DNA of 64,000 nt from Mariannaea sp. PMI_226 (taxonomy: Eukaryota; Ascomycota; Sordariomycetes; Hypocreales; Nectriaceae), in contig JANFOG010000005.1 of assembly GCA_024336345.1 (NCBI GenBank), forward strand, positions 2,542,001 through 2,606,000, written 5' to 3'. The notes under the pieces were generated by a model. It had not been told where the DNA came from. It saw only the letters and a program-made list of their open reading frames with translations, and made no database searches. Numbering within the stretch: position 1 is the stretch's first letter; every line of letters starts with the position of its first letter. A program made the position numbers and the translations under genes. This document shows, piece by piece, positions 1 through 10,851 of the stretch.

Positions 1-238
1 ACCTGCCTGATGATTTCCCGCACCTTCGGGGCATACTCGTACGGCTGAACAGTTATCAGTTAAGCAAGAAGAGTCGGCTCTATCAGATAATTGTGGCAGG
101 ACAAGAGAGATACTCCCAGCTAAGGTCGGGTTGGAATAAGCAGAGAACTGATGTTGCTGTGTGTACTCTCGTCTCAATATCAGGCTTGTGCAGGTGCCCA
201 GACAGGCAATAGTGAAATCAGTGGAAGCAAAAGAGGCG

Positions 239-246
239 AAAAAAAA
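239..246 (-). terminator. Pol III T-run terminator of 5S-like copy 1
   Basis: Eight consecutive A on the plus strand (T8 in the transcript) begin 4 nt past the 3' end of the 5S-like gene. This is the usual polymerase III stop signal. Confidence 0.65.
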
Positions 247-250
247 GGAA

Positions 251-369
251 ACATACAACAGCGAGGATTCCCCGGTCGTCACCGACCCGAGTACTAATTC
301 GCCGCTTCTCAGCTTGACGTGCGGAGAGCAGACGGGATCCAGTATATTCTGAGAGCTATGGTCGTATGT
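251..369 (-). rRNA. 5S rRNA-like gene, copy 1
   Basis: This is a 119-nt segment that, read on the minus strand, begins ACATACGACCATAG and ends TGTTGTATGT, the typical ends of fungal 5S rRNA. The ends pair as helix I (nt 1-9 with 111-119). Helix II pairs nt 14-21 with 58-66 around one bulged A. The helix IV region reads GGTC-loop-GACC. The middle differs from the usual Pezizomycotina 5S sequence as I remember it, but the folding is kept. A run of eight T (minus strand, 239-246) lies a few bases past the 3' end and fits an RNA polymerase III terminator. 5S RNA belongs to the large ribosomal subunit, and dispersed variant copies are known in filamentous fungi. It could be a divergent functional isotype or a pseudogene; paired changes against copy 2 favour function. 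Confidence 0.8.
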
Positions 370-429
370 AACGTGGGAGACATTTCAATAGAATCAAGAG
401 GGTTACTCATTCCGATAGAGGAGATACGC

Positions 430-435
430 AAAAAA
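430..435 (-). terminator. Pol III T-run terminator of 5S-like copy 2
   Basis: Six consecutive A on the plus strand (T6 in the transcript) lie 6 nt past the 3' end of the second 5S-like gene. The run is shorter than in copy 1 but long enough for polymerase III. Confidence 0.55.
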
Positions 436-441
436 GAGATT

Positions 442-560
442 ACATACAACAGTAGGGATTCCCCGGTCGTCACCGACCCGAGTACTAGTCCACCGCTTCT
501 TAGCTTGACGTACGGAGAGCAGACGGGATCCAGTATTTTCTAAGAGCTATGGTCGTATGT
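442..560 (-). rRNA. 5S rRNA-like gene, copy 2
   Basis: This is a second 119-nt 5S-like unit, head-to-tail with copy 1 and starting 191 bp from it. The copies differ at 10 of 119 positions. Several differences are paired. Position 19/60 in helix II is C-G in copy 1 and U-A here. Position 69/108 in helix V is C-G against U-A, position 71/106 is A-U against G-C, and position 70/107 is G-C against G-U. Such changes keep the stems intact, which supports selection on the RNA. A T6 run on the minus strand at 430-435 follows the 3' end. The role would be 5S rRNA of the large ribosomal subunit. Confidence 0.8.
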
Positions 561-2203
561 ACCGAAGTGTTGGCAGCTTGCTGCCTAAGAAGGAGACGAT
601 GATTAGAGACGCTTTTTTGAATACCTACCTACATTATGTCTACCTCATACAAGTGCTATACTATGATCTGTACATTCGTCGTAACCAACGCAGCATGTAG
701 CTAATTGAATTCATCTCTTCAAAAATATCTCTAAGCACATACGGACTTGCTGTTTATATTTCCCCTCTCGGCGAGAGAAGCGGGTGTCTCTAGCCACTTG
801 ACCTAACGACGATATTATCTTTTGTATAATATGCCAGTATTGAAGTGTCTAATATCTATATCTATTGACATGTCAAGAAAATTCACTTTGGTCTCATCTA
901 TCTTGTCAGCCTCATTGTTATTAGAGCCTTTCTCGTTTATAGCATTAGAATTGTGGTATCGAATAGTATAATAATTCGATAACTCTCTTAGACAAACACG
1001 ACGCTTTTCATCTCCATTAACAGTTTAACCACTTACTCAATCCTGGCTCTTCCGCTCCCTTCTTCAATAGTGGAACTGAACCCAGGAACATACCTTTGCC
1101 GACCCAGATATCTTGACAACCGTGGACGATAAAGGGGCCAGCCGACTTCCATGAACATCCCTCTCAGACACTCCATAACTGGCTGGTAGAGCTGTGTCCG
1201 TCAGAGGGGTACGCGTCTTGTCCATGAGGAACCGGCCCTCCTCGTCGCCCAGGTATAGGTAATTTAATGGACAGCACCGTGGCACCCTTGGCAGCCCGAC
1301 AGCCATGTACAGAAGTTGCGACAGCCTTTAGTGTCCGTTGTAGATAGCATGGCAAGCCCAAGAGGATCTTGTCTCATGCCAGCGTTCCGCGTGTGCGAAT
1401 CCTCAAATCTTTAACCGTGACTGTTATGTCATATTGGGATTCGTAATGGGATGCACTTGTGATACCGCCACCGTAACGGAGCAAGTACTTTATCACGAAA
1501 TGAATCTCTTGGATATTAGCATATACCGTTGGTATTCTGAAAATGAGATCTGCACCGTCACAACTCTACTATATAAATGTACGCTCGAGCATGTTGCCCA
1601 AGATGGCTAGGACGCGAACACATGTAAGGATCGCTATAAACACATTTGCCATAATGATTGGTTTGTCCAGTAGAAAACGCCACTGAATTTCTTAGTTTTG
1701 AATCTCTTTATCGAGTGACCGTTATCTTAGAGACATGAAGAAACAATGATTATACGCATAGTATCGGCCTTTAGCTGCGCCTTGATATATTCAAAAACGC
1801 CCACGTATGAAGCATCTAGTTCATATGAATTATGATGGAGGCGACTAGTTGAAGCTTGTATAAGGCGTTGGGAAGCTCTTTGCCATTCGGACTGAAAACG
1901 TTTTTTTTTTCTGCAGAATTACAATTTCTAAACAGTTCCCTAGAAATCTAAAAGTCCTGTTACAGCCTCACAAGGAGTCTTGTATGATTGTTCGTTCAGT
2001 CCCTGTAGGCGAAAGTTCACATATTCATATCAAGGTGCTTATGTCGCCACTAACATATTATTAGTGGCTCTTGCAATGGCAGCCAATGAGAAATAAGATA
2101 ATTCTGTCCTTCGTCTTGACTCGAAGCCCCGCACTATTCATTGCAAAATCCCACCACGGAAGACAAAAAATACTGTAGGCAGGTACTCCACAAAAAAATA
2201 GTC
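561..2203. other. AT-rich intergenic DNA between 5S copies and MYG1
   Basis: About 1.6 kb, visibly richer in A and T than the coding regions, especially 640-1000 and 1500-2100. Only short unrelated open frames occur, such as a minus-strand 80-codon frame at 1064-1306 that resembles nothing I know. No transposon ends, tRNA or family motif is seen. The last few hundred bases must hold the MYG1 promoter. The composition could reflect repeat-induced point mutation of an old repeat, but I could not measure this. Confidence 0.5.
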
Positions 2204-3418
2204 ATGGACATACCAAAAAGGGCACTTCTCAGAGGTCCTCTTCTTAGTAGCAGTATTAGTAGTCGTAGTAGCAGACCAGTGCTGCTACATACGAGAAAAC
2301 TCCTCCTCCTTCGATCCAGATCCCTCTCATCTACCAAACAACACTCGAACCACCTGTGTATGTACCGTCGCCTCATCAACACCATGGCTTCGTCGTTATC
2401 AGGCACCGGCCTCAGCATCGGCACCCACAACGGCCACTTCCACGCCGACGAGGCCCTCGCCGTCCACATGCTTCGTTCCCTTCCCGCCTACGCCAATGCA
2501 AACGTCGTCCGCACTCGCGACGCTGAGAAGCTCGCCACCTGCCACACCGTCGTCGACGTCGGCGGCGAGTACGACGCCCAGCGATGTCGCTTCGACCACC
2601 ACCAGCGCGGCTTCACCACCACCTTCCCCAGCCGTCCCACCAAGCTCTCCAGCGCGGGGCTCGTCTTCATGCACTTTGGCCGTGCCATCATCGCTAACCG
2701 CCTAGGCCAGGCTGAGGCCTCCCCGGACGTCGAGCTGCTCTACAACCGCCTGTACGTGAACTTCGTCGAGGCCCTCGACGCCCATGACAACGGCATTTCC
2801 GTCTACGACCCCAAGGCCGTTGCCGCCGCTGGGCTGGAGAAGAACTACTCCGAGGGCGGCTTCGGACTCGGCGCCGTCGTTGGCCGCCTGAACCCCAAGT
2901 GGAACGACCCCGTCCCCTCCGATCCCGTTGAGGCCCAGGCCGCCGAAGACGCCCGCTTCTTCAAAGCCAGTGCCCGTATCGGCGAGGAGTTTGACCGCGA
3001 GCTCGACAACTACGTCGACTCTTGGCTGCCAGCCCGAACCATCGTCCAGGAGGCCTTTGAGAAGCGCTTCAACTTCGACTCTCAGGGCCGTGTCCTCGTC
3101 TTAGAAGGCCAGTCCGTTCCCTGGAAGGAGCACCTGTACAACCTGGAGGACGGCAAGCCCTCAGTACTCTACGTTCTGTACCCCGAGAAGCCTGTCCCCG
3201 GCGCCAAGTGGCGTATCCAGTGCGTGCCTGAGAGCCAGGACTCGTTCGTCAGCCGAAAGCCTCTCCCTGAGGCCTGGAGGGGATTCCGTGACGAGGAGCT
3301 CGATGGCATCATCAATGGTACCCCTGGAAGCGTATTCATCCACGCCGCTGGTTTCATTGGAGGCCACAAGACATTTGAGGGTGCAAAGGAGATGGCCATT
3401 AAGGCCCTGGAGGCTTAA
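2204..3418 (+). CDS. MYG1/UPF0160-family 3'-5' exonuclease
   Basis: This single-exon gene encodes 404 aa from the first in-frame ATG. The MYG1 (UPF0160) signature is clear: a THNGHFHADE block (residues 74-83), a VDVGGEYD block (about 117-124) and FDHH (130-133), all proposed metal-binding acidic and histidine motifs of this DHH-like family. Human MYG1 is a 3'-5' RNA exonuclease acting in mitochondria and the nucleolus. Residues 1-60 are rich in Arg, Ser and Leu with almost no acid, like a mitochondrial presequence. A second ATG at 2384 (residue 61) sits in a strong fungal context (CACCATGG) and would give a 344-aa form without the presequence. The frame is open even above 2204, back to about 2141. 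The first start is an inference; the family assignment is secure. The gene converges on igo1. Confidence 0.93.
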   Translation: MDIPKRALLRGPLLSSSISSRSSRPVLLHTRKLLLLRSRSLSSTKQHSNHLCMYRRLINTMASSLSGTGLSIGTHNGHFHADEALAVHMLRSLPAYANANVVRTRDAEKLATCHTVVDVGGEYDAQRCRFDHHQRGFTTTFPSRPTKLSSAGLVFMHFGRAIIANRLGQAEASPDVELLYNRLYVNFVEALDAHDNGISVYDPKAVAAAGLEKNYSEGGFGLGAVVGRLNPKWNDPVPSDPVEAQAAEDARFFKASARIGEEFDRELDNYVDSWLPARTIVQEAFEKRFNFDSQGRVLVLEGQSVPWKEHLYNLEDGKPSVLYVLYPEKPVPGAKWRIQCVPESQDSFVSRKPLPEAWRGFRDEELDGIINGTPGSVFIHAAGFIGGHKTFEGAKEMAIKALEA

Positions 3419-4053
3419 ATTGATTGAGATATGACATGCAATGACACGGAATGACCTCCTCTCTTCTTGAGATGGCATCATGAATGATTAGGCACATAAA
3501 CACTCACAGCATCACTCGATACAAGGGGTAGACAAATGATGACCTACTCCTGCAGGGTCGTGCAAAGTCTGTCTGCTCACCCACCCACTAAGTGACATAC
3601 ACGGGGCATGGGTATTTAGGTTAGGTCAAACAAGAGTTGGAAAAAATGAGAGGAAAACCCAGGGAAACGAGGAGGAAAATGATAGAACGAGGGCTTCACG
3701 AATTTTGAAGCTGAGTAGCTAAGAAAAAAAAGGACCAAAATACATGATAATTCATGGAGGGGAGGTGGACAGAAAGATCGTCAACCTGCCCAAGAAAGCA
3801 AATATATCCGAAACATCTTTCGGTTTCAAGCAAGACCCTCCCTGCGTGCGAAACCAGATTGTGTGTCCTTCCCAAACGCCAACTGTGCGAAGTCTCGTAA
3901 GTCATCAAAAGTGAATCCCACAAACCGCAAAAACAACTATTCGGTCTCCTTTCTGCCTCGAGGGCCTTCGTACAACCTGTATCCATCCGTAGTTCCGCAC
4001 TGATGTTTTTTGCTTTTTGTGCTATGCCTAATCCTTAGTTGGGCATCATCAAC
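3419..4053. other. Convergent 3' spacer MYG1/igo1
   Basis: 635 bp between two convergent genes, holding both 3' UTRs and poly(A) sites. Nothing else is recognised. Confidence 0.6.
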
Positions 4054-4770
4054 TCATCTTCGGATAGGAATGGGGCCTCCTGCAACAGCTGGGGGGGCAG
4101 TAGAGTTGTCGTTGGGCTTGTTGTCGCCGTCTTGATTGGCAGAGTCCTCCTGAGCGTCAGAGTCTTCGGCGCTGGTCTGACTCTTGAGGAAGCTGCTCTC
4201 CTTGATGGGGCTACCAGCTTGGATGCCTGGAATGCCAGTTATGGAAGCTCGGTGGGCGTTGGGGCCATTCGCGTTACCACTGATAGGGGAGGAGAGGTGG
4301 GGGATGTTCTCGGGGACGGGATGCTGGGAACCGACAGCTCCAGCGTCGACGCTGTCGCCCTTGCCTGCCTTGGACATGGCATAGTCGCCGGAGTCGAAGT
4401 ACTTGCGTTCCTTCAGGACCTTGGTGAAGTGATCGGAACGCGAGGGGAGCTTGCCGTAAAGGCGGAATAGACGCTGCTCATCGGGAGAGAGGGACTATAG
4501 GGCGGGGGAGAAGTGTCAGAATCTCGCCGACAGAGGTAAGGAGAGGGGCAGAATGAGAGCACATGACAGATGAGGGGTAGTAGTGATGGTATGAGGCAGC
4601 AGGAAGAGTGCTTCTCGTCGAGATATGTCGATCCAAGATAACGAGATGTGCTCATTGCGGAAGGGAAGGGTAGCTGATGTGGACGTTTTCACGATGGGCC
4701 CGCTGGTACAGTATTGGGCTGGAACAGCACTCACCTTGATGTCGACCTTGTTCTTCTGATGAGGGTTCAT
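4054..4770 (-). CDS. igo1: Endosulfine/Igo1-type PP2A inhibitor
   Basis: Two exons, 4735-4770 and 4054-4494, join in phase 0 to give 158 aa. The 240-nt intron has a GTGAGT donor and TATAG acceptor. The conserved endosulfine core spans about residues 13-52 and contains FDSGDY at 45-50; the serine (residue 47) is the Greatwall/Rim15 phosphorylation site in this family. Phosphorylated endosulfines bind and inhibit PP2A-B55, controlling mitotic entry and, in yeast, quiescence and mRNA protection after TORC1 inactivation. The C-terminal half is polar and low in complexity, rich in Ser, Asn, Asp and Pro, and probably disordered. It ends in GPIPIRR. The start is well supported because MNPHQKNKVDIK leads directly into the conserved block after splicing. 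It converges with MYG1, and its promoter faces the 6-kb spacer before gcs1. Confidence 0.92.
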
Positions 4771-7700
4771 GGCTGATGACGTCGTGTGATTTCTATTTCT
4801 CGCTTTGGTGGGCTGGTAGGTTCGCTGCGCGTAGAAAGAAAGCGAAAGGGGCGGGCTCCTTTTTGGTCGAGACTATTTTTTTTTCTCTTTTCCTTTGTTG
4901 GTCAGATCCCGTTCGAAGATGAAGCTGGGAGGTTTATCTTATGACTGGGGAATTTTGGGAGGGTGCCCACGCAAGCGGAAGCGGCAGTGGGAGCACAGGA
5001 GGGGCCGCTGTGGTCCAGTTAAGGGAAGGGATGAGGGACGAAGGACAAGCTATCCTGCGCAAAAGTGCAGGAAAGGGTCTGATTGGGCTGCGACTGCGGC
5101 TGGCGGGGCCCTGGAGACCAAAGTGATGTAGCGGGTATTGCGTAAAGGGGTTTTGGGGAGGGATATGCGCCTCGATAATTGCAACTGCCCCCAAAGACCC
5201 GGGGCACCAGGATGCTTGTTTCGGGGCGGTGAAGTCACACGGTCCAGTTCGAAGCTTGATATTGGGTGAAAGAAGCTCAGCTTCGGGTGACGTACCTGCT
5301 TGCTGCTGGATAGGCCGAGACTGTGTAGGGTGTAAGTGCGCGCAACTCAGGAAGAGGGGATTGCAGAATTCCCGGCCGCGACGCTGGGGAAGGAACACAA
5401 GGATGATGATAGAGTTGTGTTGATCTGTGGCCAGAGGGGCGGTGATAATATCAGGTCTTATCTGTCCAGTCTCGTAAGCTGTGTGTTACACAACGTTTGT
5501 TTCAATCTAACACGCCTGCAGGATGGGTGATGGGAAGACAGACATGTGACGAGATATGATGCAAAATCGTGGTTGTTACTGTCTGCATGCAATGGCAGCT
5601 TCTCCAGTGCATAAATAGGTAGGCCTTATTGGTCGTAGAGACTCCAATATCATTGTCAACATGGACGTACAGTATCCATGGGTAACACTCTGTTGACTCT
5701 GTATCACCAAATGAATTGCATAGCAACTGGGTAAATTCGCTTCTTGGATGCATAAACGGGCTTCACACGAAGTCTTACCTCCCAACTGAGTATCGTCAAA
5801 AACCTATTTCGTTGACCAACCCTGGTCCTTGCTTGAGTGAGTTTCCAACTAATAATGACAACAATTCAGCCATAGACAACTTACAAGACCAACTACTTAT
5901 GCGTTGTTTCGTCCCACTGCCATGGCAGCAGACCGACAGGGTATATGGCTATATTGCACCATGCCCAATGAGCAATACTCGCTTCTACTGGCTCTTCTCT
6001 CCCCCTCTAAAATATTCTAATCCGTAGTACGTTGAAGTAGCTAAGGCACCAGTTTGTTTTGCAACAAAGCCTCTCGCTAAAGCCCATTTGTCATGGGTGA
6101 TGGCCTCATTGGTGCGCTCGGCTTCCGCCTTCTCTTCTGTCTCGTGAGCATCAGCATCTGCGCACGCGCCCCTCCACATCGTCTAGGCAGCGAATCTGCC
6201 TGAGGCGTTCAGGAACTCCGTCGAGTGGATTTCCCTGGGGGTGGTCTATATTTTGCCATGCTATGATCTTCTCCAATCAAATTGGAACTTCTTAATAAGG
6301 CTATGGTTCATTTCCCAACTCAATGCTAGAGATGAGCCATTCTCCAATGCGAAACTTTTTGTTGACAAAGCGGTTGCTAGGCGGGGATGGTGTTTATTTT
6401 CGACAGATCTCAACACAAGGTGACCATTATGCAATCGGCGCTGGGTGTGTTTGTGTGGGCGGTATTGCTTGCTGAAGAGATGGGATAGGTAACTACGAAA
6501 GCCTCGTTAATGGAATGGAGCTGGTAGCGGTGGTGGAAGTCAACCCTACCAACTCGCTTGGCAGTCCTCGCTTGCTTTCAACCACGAACGAGACTACGTC
6601 GCCCAACACCATTATATATCCATTCAGAAACTAAAACCCAGGCTGTTCCCCCTCCTCTCTTAGGCGCCACCGTCTTGTTGTCGAGGTAGTATTCCTACAC
6701 CAAAAAAAAATCATCTCCACGATCCATGTGTCAACTTGGTATCTTGCTGCTATCATAGTCTACTCTGTTGACAGCAACCACCGTCTCATCCTGCATAAGT
6801 AAGAAGTGCTGCTTGCTCCATGACTCGCCTTTTTCAAAAGTAGTGAAGAAGTGAAAGTCATACGACCCTGCCGATCTTTTCTAGTCTAGAATAGCTTTGA
6901 ATGAGACGAGAACATGGATAAAGGTAGCAAGTCTCTCTAGCTTAGCATGGGTGAAAATTGGTTGATGACGCCGCCTCAAGTCTGAAGGTGGAAAGGACTC
7001 TGAGGCTGATCATCGCTCCATCGAGCTTCAAGGTGTTGATCGTTATCATTCACCCCTCCGACGATAAAGTTCACAGCGTGCGCGCGCAACTTTGCATCCC
7101 ACAGCCGCATGGTGACCCTAGCCTGGCTCAAGCGTTTTGAGAATCATGGGGGTACAAGTTATGTACTCAAGAGAGAGGCCTGAATGGAAGCAGAGGAGAC
7201 ACACTACCAGTGAGAAGAGTTCTGGGTGGTTATGACGTCTCTATCTACCAGTCTTGTTTCTATCTGCCAATTGGAAGAATCTTCCTATCTGCTAGTGTAT
7301 CTACGAGGCTTGAAGAAAATATCGACAAATTCGCGTTCACCGATCGGCGTTGGCGAAGACTTGATGAGGGTTTGGCATGGTAAAAAACCCAAAATGTCAT
7401 GCTCGATATTTGAATAACCCAATACCAGAATTGGACTGGCGCAGGGTCTTTTCTTTTCTTCTAGAAGCCCCGTTAGTTGCGCCTTGCTTGCGCTACAAAG
7501 TGCTCATCTGCGGAACGAGAGAAATGGTATATCATGCACGCATGTAGGTTATCAAGGTCGGTATCTCCCCAGTATCGCTGAAGCCCAATTACTAGCTCTG
7601 GAGCCTTACTTTGCTTTGCTGGTAGTATTTTGACTGCAGGAGAGGGGATTGGGCTGCAATGAGTTGAGGGACTGCAGACCTAGCTCTGGTGTTCATTACT

Positions 7701-10700
7701 CGCGCAAGCTCTGGTGATCAGCTTTTCACCTCTGGCTCTGTGGAGCAGGATCTGTGAGCTTATTAGTCAGACTCCAACTGGAAGAGGTACGGAAGATCCC
7801 CCGCGGTCTTTGCAGTTGTGGGTGGTTTCATGCCGACTGACTTGTGGCGCACATACCAAAGCACCAGTGACGGCCTTTGCCTGCTACAACTCGCCGCCTT
7901 CTCTACCCAAACATTCCAGCTTCAAGGTTCACAGTGTGGATTTTGAAATGGCCTATCTCGTCGAGACACATCTGCCTCATCACACATGACATTTCGTGAA
8001 AAGATGAGGGCAGCATATTCGGGTTGTTTCCGGTCCTCTTTGTGTATCGTGCTTGTGACCCTGCATACTAGCTGGTGGGAAGAATATGCTACATACGGTA
8101 CTAAGTACTCTGTAGAGTAAGGTGGCGCATGGTGCAACAAAACGGGACAACTGGAACTGGTTCTTGATTGCAACCCAACGGATTTCTCACGCGGATAAAT
8201 CCTCTTCTGTATTTGGCGCGGGTAAGGTATGCAATGCTCCTCTCTCTCCCCTATTCCTATGCGTCTTGACACCGATGTCAAAACCTGCCATGCGTCGGAC
8301 CACATGCAGAGCTTACATATTGCGCACTGCTTTCACCAACAGTGGTGTATCTACGCCTCAGAGAAAGCCGATGACAAGCAAAAAAAAGGGTGGGGAAGAA
8401 GAGAATTGCTCAAGCTATTGCTATAAGCAAGTATTTTTAGGATGATAAAATTTTCTTATTTGTTTGTTGCGTCTCTCTGGAAGCCTTACATCCGTACTGC
8501 ATTATCCAGTTTCCGACCTTGTGAGATATTGGAGCCCTCCGTTTGCGGAAGCCAAGTTCTGCTGCCCAAGGACCATGGAAAGTAGTCAACCAGAACACAA
8601 ATGTGCTGCATGACCCATTGATCTACTACGTAGACCAGAAATCTCAGGTCATTCATCATCAATATACGAGAACCGCATTTGTTGGGTGCTATTGGGAAGC
8701 GCGCAGAGAGTCCCTGCATGATGGCGGCTATTAGTGAGCAGTGATTACATAAGAGTGTTTGTTCTTTCCTGGGGGCTCAGCTCCAACCATTTATTATTAA
8801 TTGCCCGTTCGTTCGTCGGGAAGCACGGGCTGTAGCAGGGAATACGAAGGTACCATACGGAGGAGAAGTCATGGATTGGACGGGGCCACAGATAGCCGAG
8901 TGTGTGTATAACCTGCACGTCTGCATATCCCGAGGAGTCGTGAGGTATTTGCCAACCTTGGATGGTACCATAGGTAGGAAATGATACAAGACTTACTTCA
9001 AACGTAGGTTCCGAGCCCCGTACGGCCATAGACGGCTTTGCTTACTTATTCAGAAAGAGGGACGGACTCGGGTCCCTCCGTATGTAATCAGATACAGCAT
9101 GTAGGTAGGTTGGTACGTTGATTAAATTAAAGCGCGCGGTCTTTGGTTTGTGTGTGATGGATCCCCACTCTCGGTGCCCCTCGGCATGGTGGCGGTTCCA
9201 AGACTTTCCAAGAGGGGCAATAAGGGTAACCAGCCTTGCATTGCCCGATGTCAAGGTACATATGAAGCAGGTACATATATGTGTGAGTTTGTTTGTGTGT
9301 GTGTAGTATTAGTATAATATGGTAGGAAAATCGTAAAAGCTTGCTCTCAAGTAATCTATCGTCACGGGCTCGTGCCTCGACTAGAAACAATCTATTAATA
9401 TACTTTATGTTTTAAGATCCATATCGATAAAAGATAATAAACCTTTTGCCTACCTTACACTTTGCCACCCACGCACACTCACTTCTGCCGCTCTTTTTCT
9501 GGCTCTTCTCGTCTCCCTCGTTCTCTCCTCGCCCGTAACAGACTAGCGTCGCATCCATCAAAGGAAGGGGATGCCGATGATGCCATCGAAGCCAGGCCCA
9601 ATCCGACTGCCGATTTCTAAGCAAAAACCGGGGCCGTGCTCAAGCGTCTACCACAGAGCAGGAAGCAACCACCACCACTACGACTACCACAACCACTAAC
9701 TAATGAAGGAAAGGAAGAGAGGGGATTTTTATTAACAAAAAAAAGGTAAAATAAAAAAAAAATTTAATCAACCGCAATCGTCTATGACAAGTACGTACTT
9801 CGTGCTCTCCGACGGACTGGGAATCATATTACCCAAGATACTGTAGCCCGTTGTAGAATTTTTGGTATCCACCATGAGATTATCAACCTGGGGTCACTCT
9901 TTTCTTTGCTCCCTTCCCACTCTAGATCCGCTCCTTAGAAGCTTTATCACTACTGCTCCTTCCTAAGGCTGAAGGGACGTACTGTGTGGTATTGGAGCTA
10001 TTCGAAACTTCCATTGCCCAAACCCGTGCCCTTTCACGTGAAAACGAACAAGACCAGATCGAGCGACCAGTACCTGAATTATCACGGCCACTACCAGTCC
10101 CTCTGGGGTTCATTTCGCCTCCGCTTCCCTCCGGGTCGTCGCTCATATTTTCCGACTGCCCGAAGCCTCTCAAACAGGAACTGCAACTGGAACGGGGACT
10201 TAGTTGGGTTCCTGCTCCTGCTCTTGCTCCTACTCCTACTCCTGCCTACTCCAATCCTCACTCCCACTTTCTCTCATCTCATCTCTCTCCCATTTGAACT
10301 CAGTTTCTTCCTTTGAAGGCCCTTTAACCAGGCGGGTAGTGTAGAGTTCCCACTTCGTGGATACACCAACCCATTGCTGCAATTTGCCCCTTCATTGTGG
10401 TGCCTTGGCGGTTCCTGGCGACAGCTGCTCTCTGTGCTCCCTTCTTACCTCCCCTTCCCTCTCTATTCTGACGCTCCCACACGCCCGCAGGCGTCCCGCT
10501 CCGCTCTGCATCGCATCAGATCGCATCCCGTTCCAGGCCGCACAACCCGCAACAGCCCAGTCGCAGATCACAGTTCGCCCAATTCCGTTTAGGCAGGGGG
10601 GGTTCTGTCATCCCACGCTCTTCATCCTCCTGGCATTCGTCTCACCCAGACAAGGGCACCATTGACCTGCTAGAGAACCAATCGCTGATATTAGAAGAAA

Positions 10701-10851
10701 GAGAAGGCTTCTACCCCCAAGGTCTCTTCACCCACGTCAAGTCAGGTTGTCCGTGCTGCTCAAAAGGCGCTTGTCGTCCCATTGGCGATTTGTAGTCTCA
10801 TCTTCTTCTTTCACTTCGCATCTTTCAACTTTTTAGTTCTGAGCGAGCACC
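4771..10851. other. 6.1-kb divergent spacer igo1/gcs1
   Basis: No recognisable gene. Only short frames without family motifs occur on either strand, the longest being 154 codons (4934-5398, minus) and overlapping the igo1 leader or promoter. The segment nearest igo1 (4771-5400) and the T/C-rich segment 10200-10850 nearest gcs1 probably hold promoters and 5' leaders. The middle (5500-9800) has mixed composition with no long repeats that I could see. A non-coding RNA cannot be excluded. Confidence 0.5.
10032..10043. promoter_or_regulatory. Palindromic CACGTG (E-box/Cbf1-like) site upstream of gcs1
   Basis: The sequence TTTCACGTGAAA is a perfect 12-bp palindrome with a CACGTG core, about 810 bp upstream of the gcs1 start codon. 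CACGTG is the core site of bHLH factors such as Cbf1, which with Met4 controls sulfur and glutathione genes, including GSH1, in budding yeast. The link to gcs1 is inference from position and family knowledge; the site may equally be fortuitous. Confidence 0.3.

Noticed and set aside
4039..4470. A 143-codon plus-strand open frame
   Set aside because: It is antisense to igo1 exon 2, whose endosulfine motif is unmistakable.
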